Assembly: GCA_030015575.1 (NCBI GenBank)
Contig: CM057338.1
Location: 311,177,627 to 311,241,626, forward strand
DNA length: 64,000 nucleotides
Direction of reading: 5' to 3'
Origin: Agapanthus africanus
Lineage: Eukaryota > Streptophyta > Magnoliopsida > Asparagales > Amaryllidaceae
Shown here: in pieces, positions 41,885 to 54,189 of the stretch
How the letters are laid out: every line of letters begins with the position of its first letter
Numbering within the stretch: position 1 is the first letter of the stretch
Notes under the pieces: model-generated
Database searches by the model: none
Told to the model about the DNA's origin: nothing
The model's input: only the letters and a program-made list of their open reading frames with translations
Program-made: the position numbers and the translations under genes

Positions 41885-42679
41885 AGGAAACGTCGATGAC
41901 CGCAATAACAAACTGTTTATATCAGAATATTGAATTTACTACCGTCATTTTTATGCACATTCGCATGTAGATGATGCTTTTAATTCGTGTCTGCTACATG
42001 ATTTCAGATTACAGGTTTTCAGAACCATTCAGTCTAGAACGGCGCAAATCCCACACATTCTTTATAAAAATGACGCTTTCAGAACAGATGACCGACAAAC
42101 AAATAAAATACGGATTTCAGTCACTCAGATCCATCAGGTGCCATTTAGCAGTTCAAGAGACTAAGCAAGGGCAGCGGTTATTTGTCTCAGATAAACATAA
42201 AACACGAGAAAAGCAAAATACAAATTTCAAAAGGATTAAAAGGAGATGTGATGTCATAAGAAGACAAAATTAGTCGTAACATTGGATTGCTAATTATCCG
42301 AGAAAAATTCTGAAGAGTTTTGTAAATGTTAGAAGGCGAAACAGAAGAATAAAACATCAAAAGATCACACAAAAAAATTGGAACACCAATTCCAAAATTG
42401 TGCGGCAGTTCCGTAGTGGACCGAGCTCAGCCGACATTGATTTTTTTTGGGTGTTTTGGTCATTGTACATTGCTTCAGAAAAAAAACCTAAACATATTTT
42501 TAAGAGCCTATAAATACCCCGGATCAGAGCATAGCATAAAGCTATCTAGTGTTTTAGTTTAGAGTTAGAATTGGTTTAGTTTGCTTCATCTTAGTTTAGC
42601 CATTAAAACTTTGTAAAAGCTTGTAGTTTGAAATACAGGTTTCTTCTTCTTCATTTTTATTATTTTGTCATTTTATATC
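41885..42679. other. Unexplained non-coding segment between TNP2 exons
   Basis: This separates the TNP2 part ending at 41884 from the Tekay-like LTR. It could be a CACTA intron, or an older insertion cut by the Tekay-like element. On the plus strand CCTATAAATACCCC at about 42507 resembles a strong TATA box followed by a T/C-rich leader, as in LTR promoters. I found no repeat partner in the window. Confidence 0.4.
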
Positions 42680-45600
42680 TGTCACGACCCGAAATTGGCA
42701 TGTGACGACCCTAATACTACGCAACGTCTACAGGCGTAACGCGGTAAAAGAAAGCCAAAACCCAGAAATCTAAACCATCAAAAGTAGTAAGAAAGAAGGA
42801 CAATTTTTTTAAAAGCCTTTAAAATCACAACCCAAATTCTTTAAAAGTCCAACTTTATTCCTTTAAAATTTAGGCAGCACCTCCTTTGTAAAAACTAGCC
42901 CCAAAAATAGGTACAAAATAAATATAAGTAAACCATCCCCAAACGGGAGCAAAATCACGCCCAAAGAAGGAAAACAACCACCACAACAAATATACGACGC
43001 CGTAGCGAAGAAATAAAAGGCAATAAGAAGGAAACTGTAAAAAGACAACCAAGTCACAAATAATATACAATATCGTCCTCACCAAGTCTCTAAGTCAACA
43101 TGAAAATAGTAGATGGAGAGTACAAGGATACAACGAATATACATACAAAAACGAATAACCACAAAACCCACATAAGCAAACTGCACACTGTGAGCTGATG
43201 CGGTATCCGTAGCAAAAGATGGTAAGATAGATGAATAGCCTGTCTCGACTATTCTGGGGAACAACCTGCAAAACAAACTGTGGCACAACGGGGGTGAGTT
43301 GCCAACTCGTGAATAGTAAATAACATATGCAGGTAATCGCAAGTATGCACGTACAACGCGAATCTAACATATGCAATTAATAGCAATAAAAGGTCATATG
43401 AATGCAATAATCATGAAAAGTACACTAACGGTTACTACAAATACATGAAGCAATAATATGACAATTGGCATGCAATAATTATGCAATAATGATATGAAAA
43501 TATATATATGCAATAGTCATGAAAGGTACACTAGCAGGTACAACTAACACATGAAGCAACGCATATAAATGAAATATGTAAATGCAACAGTCATGAAAGG
43601 TACACTAACATGTACTACTAATACATGAAACGGTGCATAAACAATAAATGTGGAGTATGGAATGAAGCATGTCATTTCCACGGAATCCTGACATCGTGGT
43701 AGGATCATAATCCATCAAGATAAATCAAATCCAATTTCCTCAAATCAGCCCCCAAATTGGCTATCATATCATATAAGTCTCACAAATCCTGAATGTACAA
43801 TATCGAATAAATCTCATATATCCTGAATGTACAAAATCAGCAATCTCATATATATCCTGTATCAAATCTCAAATAAATCTCCTATATCCTAAATCTAATA
43901 TTAAGTAAATCTCTAACATCCTAAGTAAATTTGCATGAATAAATATGATTATGTATATGAATTATATGTATACATATATATTAGCGTCCCATTTCACTAA
44001 TATATATATATATATATATACATATATAACAACGTCTCATTCCACTGTTATATATATTTAGGAGTAAAAAGAAATATCATGAAAACCTGTGCCAAGCATC
44101 GACACATAAATGCAGATCTATCAGGTGCTGTCACCAAGACTGGCACCCTGATAGGTACGTATCATACGCTATACCGAAAGCTCGAGTGCCTAGCTCCGAC
44201 CCCCGCCTCTCGACGTATCTATATGCACATGACTCCCGTCGGTATCCCCATGATAACCGCCGAATCATTGGTATTGTCACCGGATGGTATGGTTCCCCTG
44301 ACAGGCTCAATCGGCAAGGTCTATAAATCGTCTTGCCCCGGGTACCTCCGGGCCCCACCATGTACCCTCATACGGTCTCGACGCCTTCTCGCATGGGGTA
44401 TATATTTATCGGAACCGATAAAACTCATGGTAGCTGCTGAAATATCATATCAAGGGAAACCGGGTTTTTCAAATAATGCATAATTTTATGAACTCTCACG
44501 GTCCCCAAATCCAGAAAACATCATGAAAAATCCATATCTCAATGCGAAAATCCATGAATATAATATATGCAACATAAAATTGATATGTAAGCATATAAAT
44601 GAAAAGCCGCTAATTAACTGAAATAAGTTAATATAAAATATCATGCGGTTCCTATTTTCTCCAATTCTAAATAACATCAAGTAAAGGTAAATATGTAGCT
44701 ATAACCAGATATATGTGTGTATGTATACTCTATAGGTATACATATAACTAGCATGTAAGTATGTGAAGGCATATGTGTAAGCATGTAGGTATACAGGTAT
44801 GCTATATGTTATATGCGTAAAGAAATATGAGTCAATGTCACAATATTCCTAACTAAACTATATTATAACTATAAGTGGGTTGTGCATGATATGGCAATTA
44901 TTGACGGTGTGTGTGGCATACAATCAGTGCTCGTGCAACATGAGTCGTCAATAATGGTGCAGTGTCCTAAGGATATTAGTCCAAGCACAACAATAATTAA
45001 GCAGTAGGGTGAATGCGCAATTCTAAATATGACATAGAATATGCGACAAAAGTAATATCTCTAGTCCAGACGCATAATGCCATGCGGGCGATTCCCCTGT
45101 AGATATTAAATCTACTCACCAACGCTCCTGGTTAAGTGAAACTAACCACCTGTTTTCCCTTTGTAGCAGCGTCCGAACTCCCCTCCTGCGAACCTGTAAC
45201 ATAAAACAATATAACAGAATATATTAGCAATAGACCCAAAACACGTACAATCTATATGGACCAACACCACACACATACGTACTCTAAAGGGTTCGTGTTG
45301 TAGCTAACGCGTATAGCAACACTACGAAACCAATTTAAAGCAACAACAATACAGAACACACACCGTATCGGATAACGTATCGCGTGAAACGAAACACTAG
45401 AAATACACAAGTGGTCCCAGATTTTTCTGTACCAATAATTTATAAAAATTGCAAGTACCACGAGATCACAAACAACCCCAGAGACCCCTATCCAAAAACT
45501 CACCACCCCGGTCCCTACTCTGGCCGCAAATTGCGGCCAGAACCATTAAATCTGCGGCCGTTTCATGATGGAAATGATTCGTATTTTGAGGGTAGGTTCT

Positions 45601-46394
45601 AGATCTCTACATTAGGCTACTATAATGTGAACTTTTGCAACAATTAACTGGTTTAACAGCAGATCATCCGAGACCCCAAATCAACACTAAAAATATGATA
45701 TTTACCCGAAACGATATGATACGCGATTAAAACTAAAAATAACAAGCTAAGCTACACAATAAACACCTAAAGAACAGAAAGGGGTCATTACCTACACAAA
45801 AGAACTCAAAGATCCAAGTTTTGCACACTCCAAGGCATCCAAGAGGCAAAAGGTGATAAAAAAATGTGGTTTTGGTAAGATTTTGTGAATTTTGTGATGG
45901 TTTTGATGAAGAACTTGAGAGTGTTCAGTTTGATGAGAGAGGAAGAGAGAAATATGAAAAAATTAAGTGAGAAAGAATGAGAGAGTGTGAGGAAATGAGA
46001 GAGGGAGGTGAGTGTAGGGTGAGGTGAGAGGTGAGTGTAACATTAGCATTAATTGCAAACCATGCTCTCACATAAATGCACCCACACCTCATCATGCCAC
46101 CTCCTCATTCCAAAAGAATATCTTCTCTTCTCACAAAAGATCAAAGAAATGGTTAAGGATTAAAGCAAAGATTTGGATAAGGCAAAAGGATTAGGTTAAG
46201 TGTCATGGTTGCTAAACTAGATTAGCACAAACAAACCTCACATTTACGTGCACAAATGCGTGCATGCTCATAACAAATAATAATAAATTATTAATTAAAT
46301 GTTATAAAATGTGAGGAATCTGAATTGGTAAACTTTTTATAGTAAACCCGCATTAACGTCTAAACGAACACTAATCGAAATCTAAGGCGTTACA
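42680..46394 (-). repeat. 3' LTR of Tekay-like element
   Basis: This is a 3715-bp LTR. It contains three degenerate ~85-bp repeats around CAGTCATGAAAGGTACACTA (43400-43650) and TA-rich runs near 44000. Open frames inside it (for example 44079-44483 on the plus strand) recur in the other LTR at 51826-52230 simply because the LTRs are copies. Confidence 0.92.
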
Positions 46395-46408
46395 ATCTCC
46401 CCCTTATA
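46395..46408 (-). other. Polypurine tract of Tekay-like element
   Basis: The minus strand reads TAAGGGGGAGAT next to the LTR start TGTAACG. It is preceded by a GACGAATTTTTAT stretch, as is usual in these chromoviruses. Confidence 0.82.
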
Positions 46409-46599
46409 AAAATTCGTCCCTGAATTTAAAATTTTCACTAAGCGTACCTTCAAAGAGAACATTACAAACTCTCATATCTCGTTCTCAGCCTTACAAGTGA
46501 TCACCTCACCATTCGGCTACGTCCAAGAAAAATCCTTCATAGATGGCAAGATCCTTGACCGAAGTTTCTCCACCTGCCGAGTTATTAACACAATTGGCT

Positions 46600-47560
46600 G
46601 CTAGTGAACGAAAAATCACGTCTCAAGCTAAATGGTCTGATACTGAATCATGTGAGAAAGGTCATGAAGGTAATTGCAAAGTATCGACACAAGGAAATAC
46701 TGGGTGAATACTCAATAATCTGGGCAGAAGTGCCAAATTAAAAGCAACGAAACTAACTCGCTTGAGGATCTCAAAAGGACCTACAATTCTGGGATAAGCT
46801 TCCCAAAACTCAACACGTCATTCATCGGAAAAATCCGTAAGAATACATGATCTCCCACTGCGACTCAAGTCTACGACCACCACGGTCGGTGTAAGACCTC
46901 TGTCCGCAATGGACAATTCTCATCCTGACCTAAAACAACTGGATCATCTCCGAAGTCTCTAGACTAGCCGGGGTCCAAAAAATCCTATTTACACAGAGTC
47001 AGAAAAACAGACTGGAGATCGACACGACCTAACAACTAAATCTAAAGGTTACTAATTGGAATGTCTCCTGATAACTGCTACCGAAGAAGAATCCTACTAT
47101 GGCAAGTGACGATCCCAACTGCCGACAACAATTAGTATGTACGCTCAAGCATATCCTCCAGAGTCGGTATAGCCCGCTCTCACAAAACCATCATCCTGCG
47201 GATGGAAAGACGAAGCTAAAGCTCAACCAGTACCCAAGGCTTCCTGAAGCTCCTGCCCAAGATGGCAAGCGAACAGGGTGCCCTCATTGGATACGACCTA
47301 TGAAGGAACTCCGTGCAGCGCACAAACTTAATAAAAAACAACTGAGCAAACCGAGTATAACCAGACAACAAGCATCCGAATGGAGTCACACCCTGACTAA
47401 ACCTGGGTAGACACCATAACGAAATTTGTGGAGACCTGCTCCCATTCCCATTTCGGAACGATTAAAGATTGCAACTCTCCAGCCGGTCTCAGATGCTTAA
47501 GCTAAGCACACAACAAGACAGACATCTTGAAACGAAACCCGAAACTTCACTCTTCATCCC
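46600..47560 (-). pseudogene. Integrase remnant of Tekay-like element
   Basis: Minus strand, several frames. Around 47450 (P)KWEWEQVSTNFVM stands where chromovirus integrase has WEWE-x-x-T-M-D-F-V; the catalytic Asp is Asn. SGCDSI follows. Near 47290 LHGVPS-x-VVSNEGTLF matches the 'HGVPxSIVSDRGTxF' block, with the second catalytic Asp also replaced by Asn. The C-terminal chromodomain was not recognised. Numerous stops are present. Confidence 0.65.
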
Positions 47561-47804
47561 TGCCCACCCGTAACTATTTCACAAGTCACGCTACAAATTG
47601 GTGGAACTTGAATGAACACAGAAAGCTGACTGATATGCCTGCTATAGGATTTCGCGTCTCTGCCCAATAGTATCAGGTACACAAACACGTCCTTAAACGT
47701 AGCACATCCGTTCATAAATCAAGGACTCCGAATCATTACCCAGCAGAGTATGCTCAAGTATCTCTGACGAACGAGCATCGGCGGGCAGTGCCTCACGAAA
47801 GCGA

Positions 47805-48950
47805 TTAAGGAAACAGTGGTCGGGCGCGGACATGAGCAAGTTGTCCCCTCAGTAGAGGCGAACTTAAACTGTACTCAACGATCGCATAAGAACTGTAAAT
47901 CTGCAGAAAACTATCTCGACAATCAAAACCCGCTGCAGGAAGATGTACATTAAGCTCTGGTGGTCCGTGACAATCTGACACGACTCTCCGAACAAGTAGT
48001 GTTTCCAAATCTCCAACGCAAAACCACCGCGGCCATCTCCAGATCATGAGTGGGATATCCTGCTCGTACTTCCTTCAACTGTAAGAAAGCAAAAGCGATA
48101 ACTCTATAATGCCGCATCAACGCAAAATCGAGTCCCACTCGCGAAACATCACAGTTAAACAACAAAGTCGCCCGAACCAGAAAGTAAAGAAAGAACTGAT
48201 GCAGTTGTTAACCGAGTCTTCAACTGCTGAAAAACTTCGCATGCATGTCTCAGTCCAAAGAAAAAGGAACTTCCTTTCCGGTCAGTCCAGTCAACGGTGC
48301 AGCACTACACTAGCAATCCTGCACGAAACGGTGGTAAAAACCTGCTAAGCCCAAAATCTGCGGACCTCTGTTCAGTACACAAGTCTGGGCCAAAGCTGTA
48401 CGGCCTCGATCTTCTTCGGAACCACACAAAAACCGTCTCCCGCAACTACAAGACCTAGGAGTCAACACAAACAAGCCTGAAGGAACATTTCGAGAATCTA
48501 GCAAACCGCTGGGGCTCTCCCAATGTCTGCAAAACAAATTCTCAAGTGCTACTCCTGTCCCTCACGACACATTGAATAGACCAGAATGTCGTCAATAACA
48601 CAACAATAACTGGTCGAGGAACGGTCTGAAGAAATCTGGTTCATCATATCTACGAATGTTGCTAGGGCATTGGTGAGTCCAATGACACCACCAAGACACA
48701 CAAAGCCCGTAGCACGCACAAGGTAGTTTTCGGAATGTCATCACTCCGAACCCGCAACAATGATGACCTGATCCCGAACAAACTTAAAAAAATAGTCTCG
48801 CACTCGCGAGCTGATCAAGAAATCGTCAATACGGGGTAAAGGATACTTATCCGCACCGTAAGCCGGTTCAATTGACGATCAATCGATACACAACCTTAAC
48901 TGCCGTCCTTTTCCTTGACGAACAGAAATAGGAGCTCCCTAATGCGAAAC
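47805..48950 (-). pseudogene. RT-RNase H remnant of Tekay-like element
   Basis: Minus strand, order as in Ty3/gypsy pol. About 48930-48780: GAPIS..., LRLCID and KYPLPRIDDFL. About 48610-48570: CVIDDILVYS (the YxDD catalytic box in a shifted frame). 48360-48310: LGLAGFYHRFVQDC. 48165-47950: CDVSRVGLDFALM, QLKEVRAGYPTHDLEMAAVVL, the start of RNase H. Every block is in a different frame or split by stops. Confidence 0.78.
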
Positions 48951-49427
48951 ACTCAGACGCAACAAGCCCCCCAACAAACAACTCTGCAGCTGATTCTTAA
49001 GCTCCTTAAGCTTCGCCGGCTCATCTGGAACAACGTCGGAAAGCTCTTGCACGAAAGAAACCCGGTCCAACAAACCCACTGTGGCTCCGGTATCACGAAT
49101 GAAAGCCAAGAATTCTCGACATCCTCTCCTCAAAAGCCGACTAGCGAAAAGGCTGAATTCAAGCCGTGAGATGCGGCACCACTGTCCTCCTGCACAACAA
49201 GAACTGACTTGCCGGGAAAACAAAACCTAACTGTTTTCTTACGGTAGTTCACAGACGTCTAGCATGTAGCTAACCAGTCCGTGTCCAGGGGAACGTCAAA
49301 TCCAATATCTCTAGAAGGATCAAAACGATGGACGAATCTCTATCTCCTAAACGATTGGCACACGACCGAAATATGTGTCACGCAACAAAAGAATCGCTGA
49401 CAGAAATTAACACAACAAACGGCTGAT

Positions 49428-50172
49428 CTACCTAATACGACTCTCGTCCCAACCAAGGCACAAAGTGTGTAAAACAAACAAATATATCAAAAGAACATAC
49501 GAATTTAGAATACCAGAAAACTCTGCATTGGACGCCCGCGCGTCCCAATGAGTAGAAGCAAACTCTCGTGTCTGCCCCCTACCCGCAACTGGCTGAACTC
49601 CTCCTCTGCTAATCTGACCCCTCTGAGCGAACCTTCCGCGTCCATGACTTCTCTGAATACTAGTCTGACGCGGTGCTAAGGAACAATGTCTGACGAAGTG
49701 TTGAAGGCTTCCGCATCGAAAACATCCACGTGATGACTGCTGACCCATCTGGGGATGAGAGTTGAACGACTGTTCTCGTCCTAAGCCTCTGCTACTCCCG
49801 TGACGGTCATGAAATCTGTCTCGACGACTAAGCCTCTGTTTTTGGGCTGGTACACCGATACGAGTCCTCCACTGTTCCGGAACTCCCAAGGTCTCTGGAA
49901 GGCGTGCCTCGTCAACTGGGGCTGCATCCACTGGTACTATGTAGGTGACGGAATGCTGCATGCTGATCGCAAGGAACAACTGGGTAACAGGGGTGACAAC
50001 CTCCTGTCACTGCCCTCGAACGGCCTTAACCAATTAACTCATCGTCTGGTGCATGTCCTGCATCTCTGCCACAAGCCTAACGATACTATCTGTCGAAGGA
50101 GGATCCGTCTACACCTGTGCAACTAGCGTGCCATCCAGGTCAGTCCTCGCTGCATCACTCTGGGTCCCCATA
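49428..50172 (-). pseudogene. Gag remnant of Tekay-like element, main domain deleted
   Basis: The likely start is ATG at 50172 (MGTQSDAARTDLDG). The segment to about 49980 has stops (IVRLVAEMQDMHQTM is readable). The frame 49979-49428 has an Arg/Gln-rich part and the CCHC zinc knuckle CFRCGSLQHFVRHC near 49700. The usual 150-residue gag domain between the N-terminus and the zinc knuckle is missing, which largely explains the short interior. Confidence 0.75.
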
Positions 50173-50402
50173 GTCATCGGCGGCAAGGCTATAAATGGAA
50201 ATAAGGGTCGATAAGAATACGGAAATTGAATCACAAAGATATGAATTATCAAGGAAGGAAATTCAAGTAATTTGTACTTAGGTCATTTTGGGCGGAGTAC
50301 CGCATCGTGAGTATGCCGCGGACATACACACACTACGTTACTCTGCTTAAACTACCTACTCCATCATACCAAGGTCATCCTACACTCCGAAAGGTAAAAC
50401 CT

Positions 50403-50421
50403 AGCGCTCTGATACCAACTT
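50403..50421 (-). other. Primer-binding site of Tekay-like element
   Basis: The minus strand reads TTGGTATCAGAGCGCT directly inside the LTR. It is complementary to the 3' end of initiator-Met tRNA. Confidence 0.9.
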
Positions 50422-53400
50422 TGTCACGACCCGAAATTGGCACGTGACGGCCCTAATACTACGCAACGTCTACAGACGTAACGCAGTAAAAGAAACCCAA
50501 AACCCAGAAATCTAAACCATTAAAAGTTGTAAGAAAGAAGGACAATTTTTTAAAAGCCTTTGAAATCGCAACCCAAATTCTTTAAAAATCCAACTTTATT
50601 TCCTTTAAAATTTTGGCAGCACCTCCTTTGTAAAAACTAGCCCCAAAAATGGGTACAACATAAATATAAGTAAAGCATCCCCAAACGGGAGCAAAATCAC
50701 GCCCAAAGACGGAAAACAACCACCACAACAAATATACGACACCGTAGCGAAGAAATAAAAGGCAATAAGAAGGAAACTGTAAAAAGACAACCAAGTCATA
50801 AATAATATACAATATCGTCCTCACCAAGTCTCTAAGTCAACATGAAAATAGTAGATGGAGAGTACAAGGATACAACGAATATACAATACAAAAACGAATA
50901 ACCACAAAACCCACATAAGCAAACTGCACACTGTAAGCTGATACGGTATCCGTAGCAAAAGATGGTAAGATAGATGAATAGCCTGTCTCGACTATTCTGG
51001 GGAACAACCTGCAAAACAAACTGTGGCACAACGGGGGTGAGTTGCCAACTCGTGAATAGTAAATAACATATGCAGGTAATCGCAAGTATGCACGTACAAC
51101 GCGAATCTAACATATGCAATTAATAGCAATAAAAGGTCATATGAATGCAATAATCATGAAAAGTACACTAACGGTTACTACAAATACAAGAAGCAATAAT
51201 ATGACAATCGGCATGCAATAATCATGCAATAATGATATGAAAATGTATATATGCAATAGTCATGAAAGGTACACTAGCAGGTACAACTAACACATGAAGC
51301 AACGCATATAAATGAAATATGTAAATGCAACAGTCATGAAAGGTACACTAACAGGTAGTAGTAATACATGAAACGGTGCATAAACAATAAATGTGGAGTA
51401 TGGAATGAAGCATGTCATTTCCACGGAATCCTGACATCGTGGTAGGATCATAATCCATCAAGACAAATCAAATCCAATTTCCTCAAATCAGCCCCCAAAT
51501 TGGCTATCATATCATATAAGTCTCACAAATCCTGAATATACAATATCGAATAAATCTCATATATCCTGAATGTACAAAATCAGCAATCTCATATATATCC
51601 TGTATCAAATCTCAAATAAATCTTCTATATCCTAAATCTAATATTAAGTAAATCTCTAATATCCTAAGTAAATTTGCATGAATAAATATGATGATGTATA
51701 TGAATTATATGTATACATATATATTAGCGTCCCATTCCACTAATATATATATATATATACACACACACATATATAACAGCGTCCCATTCCACTGTTATAT
51801 ATACTTAGGAGTAAAAAGAAATATCATGAAAACCTGTGCCAAGCATCGACACATAAATGCAGATCTATCAGGTGCTGTCACCAAGACCGGCACCCTGATA
51901 GGTACGTATCATACGCTATACCGAAAGCTTGAGTGCCTAACTCTGACCCTCGCCTATCGACGTATCTATACGCACATGACTCCCGTCGGTATCCCCATGA
52001 TAACCGCCGAGTCATTGGTACTGTCACCGGATGGTATGGTTCCCCTGACAGGCTCAATCGGTAAGGTCCATCAATCGTCTTTCCCCGGGTACCTCCGGGC
52101 CCCACCATGTACCCTCATACGGTCTCGACGCCTTCTTGCATGGGGTATATATATATCAGAACCGATAAAACTCATGGTGGCTGCTGAAATATCATATCAA
52201 GGGAAACCGGGTTTTTCAAATAATGCATAATTTCATGAACTCCCACGGTCCCCAAATCCAGAAAACATCATGAAAAATCCATATCTCAATGCGAAAATCC
52301 ATGAATATAATATATGCAAAATAAAACTGATATGTAAGCATATAAAGGAAAAACCGCTAATTAACTGAAATAAGTTAATATAAAATATCATGCGGTTCCT
52401 ATTTTCTCCAATTCTAAATAATATCAAATAAAGGTAAATATGTAGCTATAACCAGATATATGTGTATGTACCTATCACTAATGGTATAATACTCTATAGG
52501 TATACAGGTAAGTAGAATGTAAGTATGTGAAGGCATATGTGTAAGCATGTAGGTATACAGGTATGCTATATGTCATATGCGTAAAGAAATATGAGTCAAT
52601 GTCACAATGTCCCTAACCAAACTATATTATAACTATAAGTGGGTTGTGCGTGACATGACAATTATTGACGGTGTGTGTGGCATACAATCAGTGCTCGTGC
52701 AACATGAGTCGTCAATAATGGTGCAGTGTCCTAAGTATACTAGTCCAAGCACAACAATAACTAAGCAGTAGGGTGAATGCGCAATTCTAAATATGATATA
52801 GAATATGCGACAAAAGTAATATCTCTAGCCCAGACGTATAACGCCATGTGGGCGATTCCCCTGTAGATATTAAATCTACTCACCAACGCTCCTGGCTAAG
52901 TGAAGCCAACTACCTGTTTTCTCTTTTTAGTAGTGTCCGAAGTCCCCGCCTGCGAACCTGTAACATACAACAATATAACAGAATATATTAGCAATAGACC
53001 CAAAACACGTACAATCTACACGGACCAACACGACACACATACGTACTCTAAAGGGTTCGTGTTGTAGCTAACGCGTATAGCGACACTACAAAACCAACTC
53101 AGAGCAACAGCAACACAGAACACGCACCGTATCGGATAACGTATCGCGTGAATCGAAACACTAGAAATACACAAGTGGTCCCAGATTTTTTTGTATCAAT
53201 AATTTGTAAAAATTGCAAGTACCACGAGACCACAAACAACCCCAGAGACCCCTATCCAAAAACTCACCACCCCAGTCCCTACTCTGGCCGCAAATTGCGG
53301 CCAGAACCATTAAATCCGCGGCCGTTTCATGATGGAAATGATTCGTATTTTGAGGGTAGGTTCTAGGTCTCTACACTAGGCTACTGTGATGTGAACTTTT

Positions 53401-54157
53401 GCAACAATTATCTGGTTTAACAGCAGATCATCCGAGACCCCAAATCAACACTAAAAATACGATATTTACCCGAAACGATACGATACGCGATAAAAAATAA
53501 AACTAACAAGCTAAGCTACACAATAAACACTTAAAGAACAGAAAGGGGTCATTACCTACACAAAAGAACTCAAAAATCCAAGCTTTGCACACTCCAAGGC
53601 ATCCAAGAGGCAAAAGGTGATCAAAAATATGGTTTTGGTGAGATTTTGTGAATTTTGTTATGGTTTTGATGAAGAACTCGAGAGTGTTCAGTTTGATGAG
53701 AGAGGAAGAGAGAAATATGAAAAGATTAAGTGAGAAAGAATGAGAGAGTGTGAGGAAATGAGAGAGGGAGGTGAGTGTAGGGTGAGGTGAGAGATGAGTG
53801 TAACATTGGCATTAATTGCAAACCATGCTCCCACATAAATGCACCCACACCTCATTATGCCACCTCCTCATTCCAAAAGAATATCTTCTCTTCTCACAAA
53901 AGATTAAAGAAATGGTTAAGAATTAAAGCAAAAATTTGGATAAGGCAAAGGGATTAGGTTAAGTGTCATGATTGCTAAACTAGATTAGCACAAACAAACC
54001 TCACATTTACGTGCACACATGCGTGCATGCTCGTAACAAATAATAATAAATTATTAATTAAATGTTATAAAATGTGAGGAACCCGAATTGGTAAATTCTT
54101 TACAGTAAACCCGCATTAACGTGTAAACGAACATTAACCAAAATCTAAGACGTTACA
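50422..54157 (-). repeat. 5' LTR of Tekay-like element
   Basis: This is a 3736-bp copy of 42680-46394, followed by the TSD ATATC. Differences are mostly single bases plus small indels such as a 20-base insertion near 52475. Confidence 0.92.
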
Positions 54158-54189
54158 ATATCATATCTTGTTATTTAAATTCCTTAGAT

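Larger units (their letters stand above)
42680..54157 (-). mobile_element. Tekay/Del-like chromovirus with 3.7-kb LTRs and degraded interior
   Basis: The LTRs are 42680-46394 and 50422-54157. The TSD ATATC lies at 42675-42679 and 54158-54162. The primer site (TTGGTATCAGAGCGCTAGGTTT on the minus strand, about 50400-50421) is of the initiator-Met type and the polypurine tract is 46395-46408. Long LTRs with TGTAAC...GTGACA ends and a Met primer are typical of the Tekay/Del chromoviruses. The interior is only 4.0 kb: gag lacks its main domain, and RT, RNase H and integrase are readable only in fragments. LTRs differ by roughly 3-5%, so the interior is more decayed than the LTRs, as if it was already defective when it moved. 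Confidence 0.9.

Noticed and set aside
44079..44483. 134-residue plus-strand frame conserved at 51826-52230
   Set aside because: The two copies are the two LTRs of one element. Their likeness comes from LTR duplication, not selection, and no protein motif is visible.
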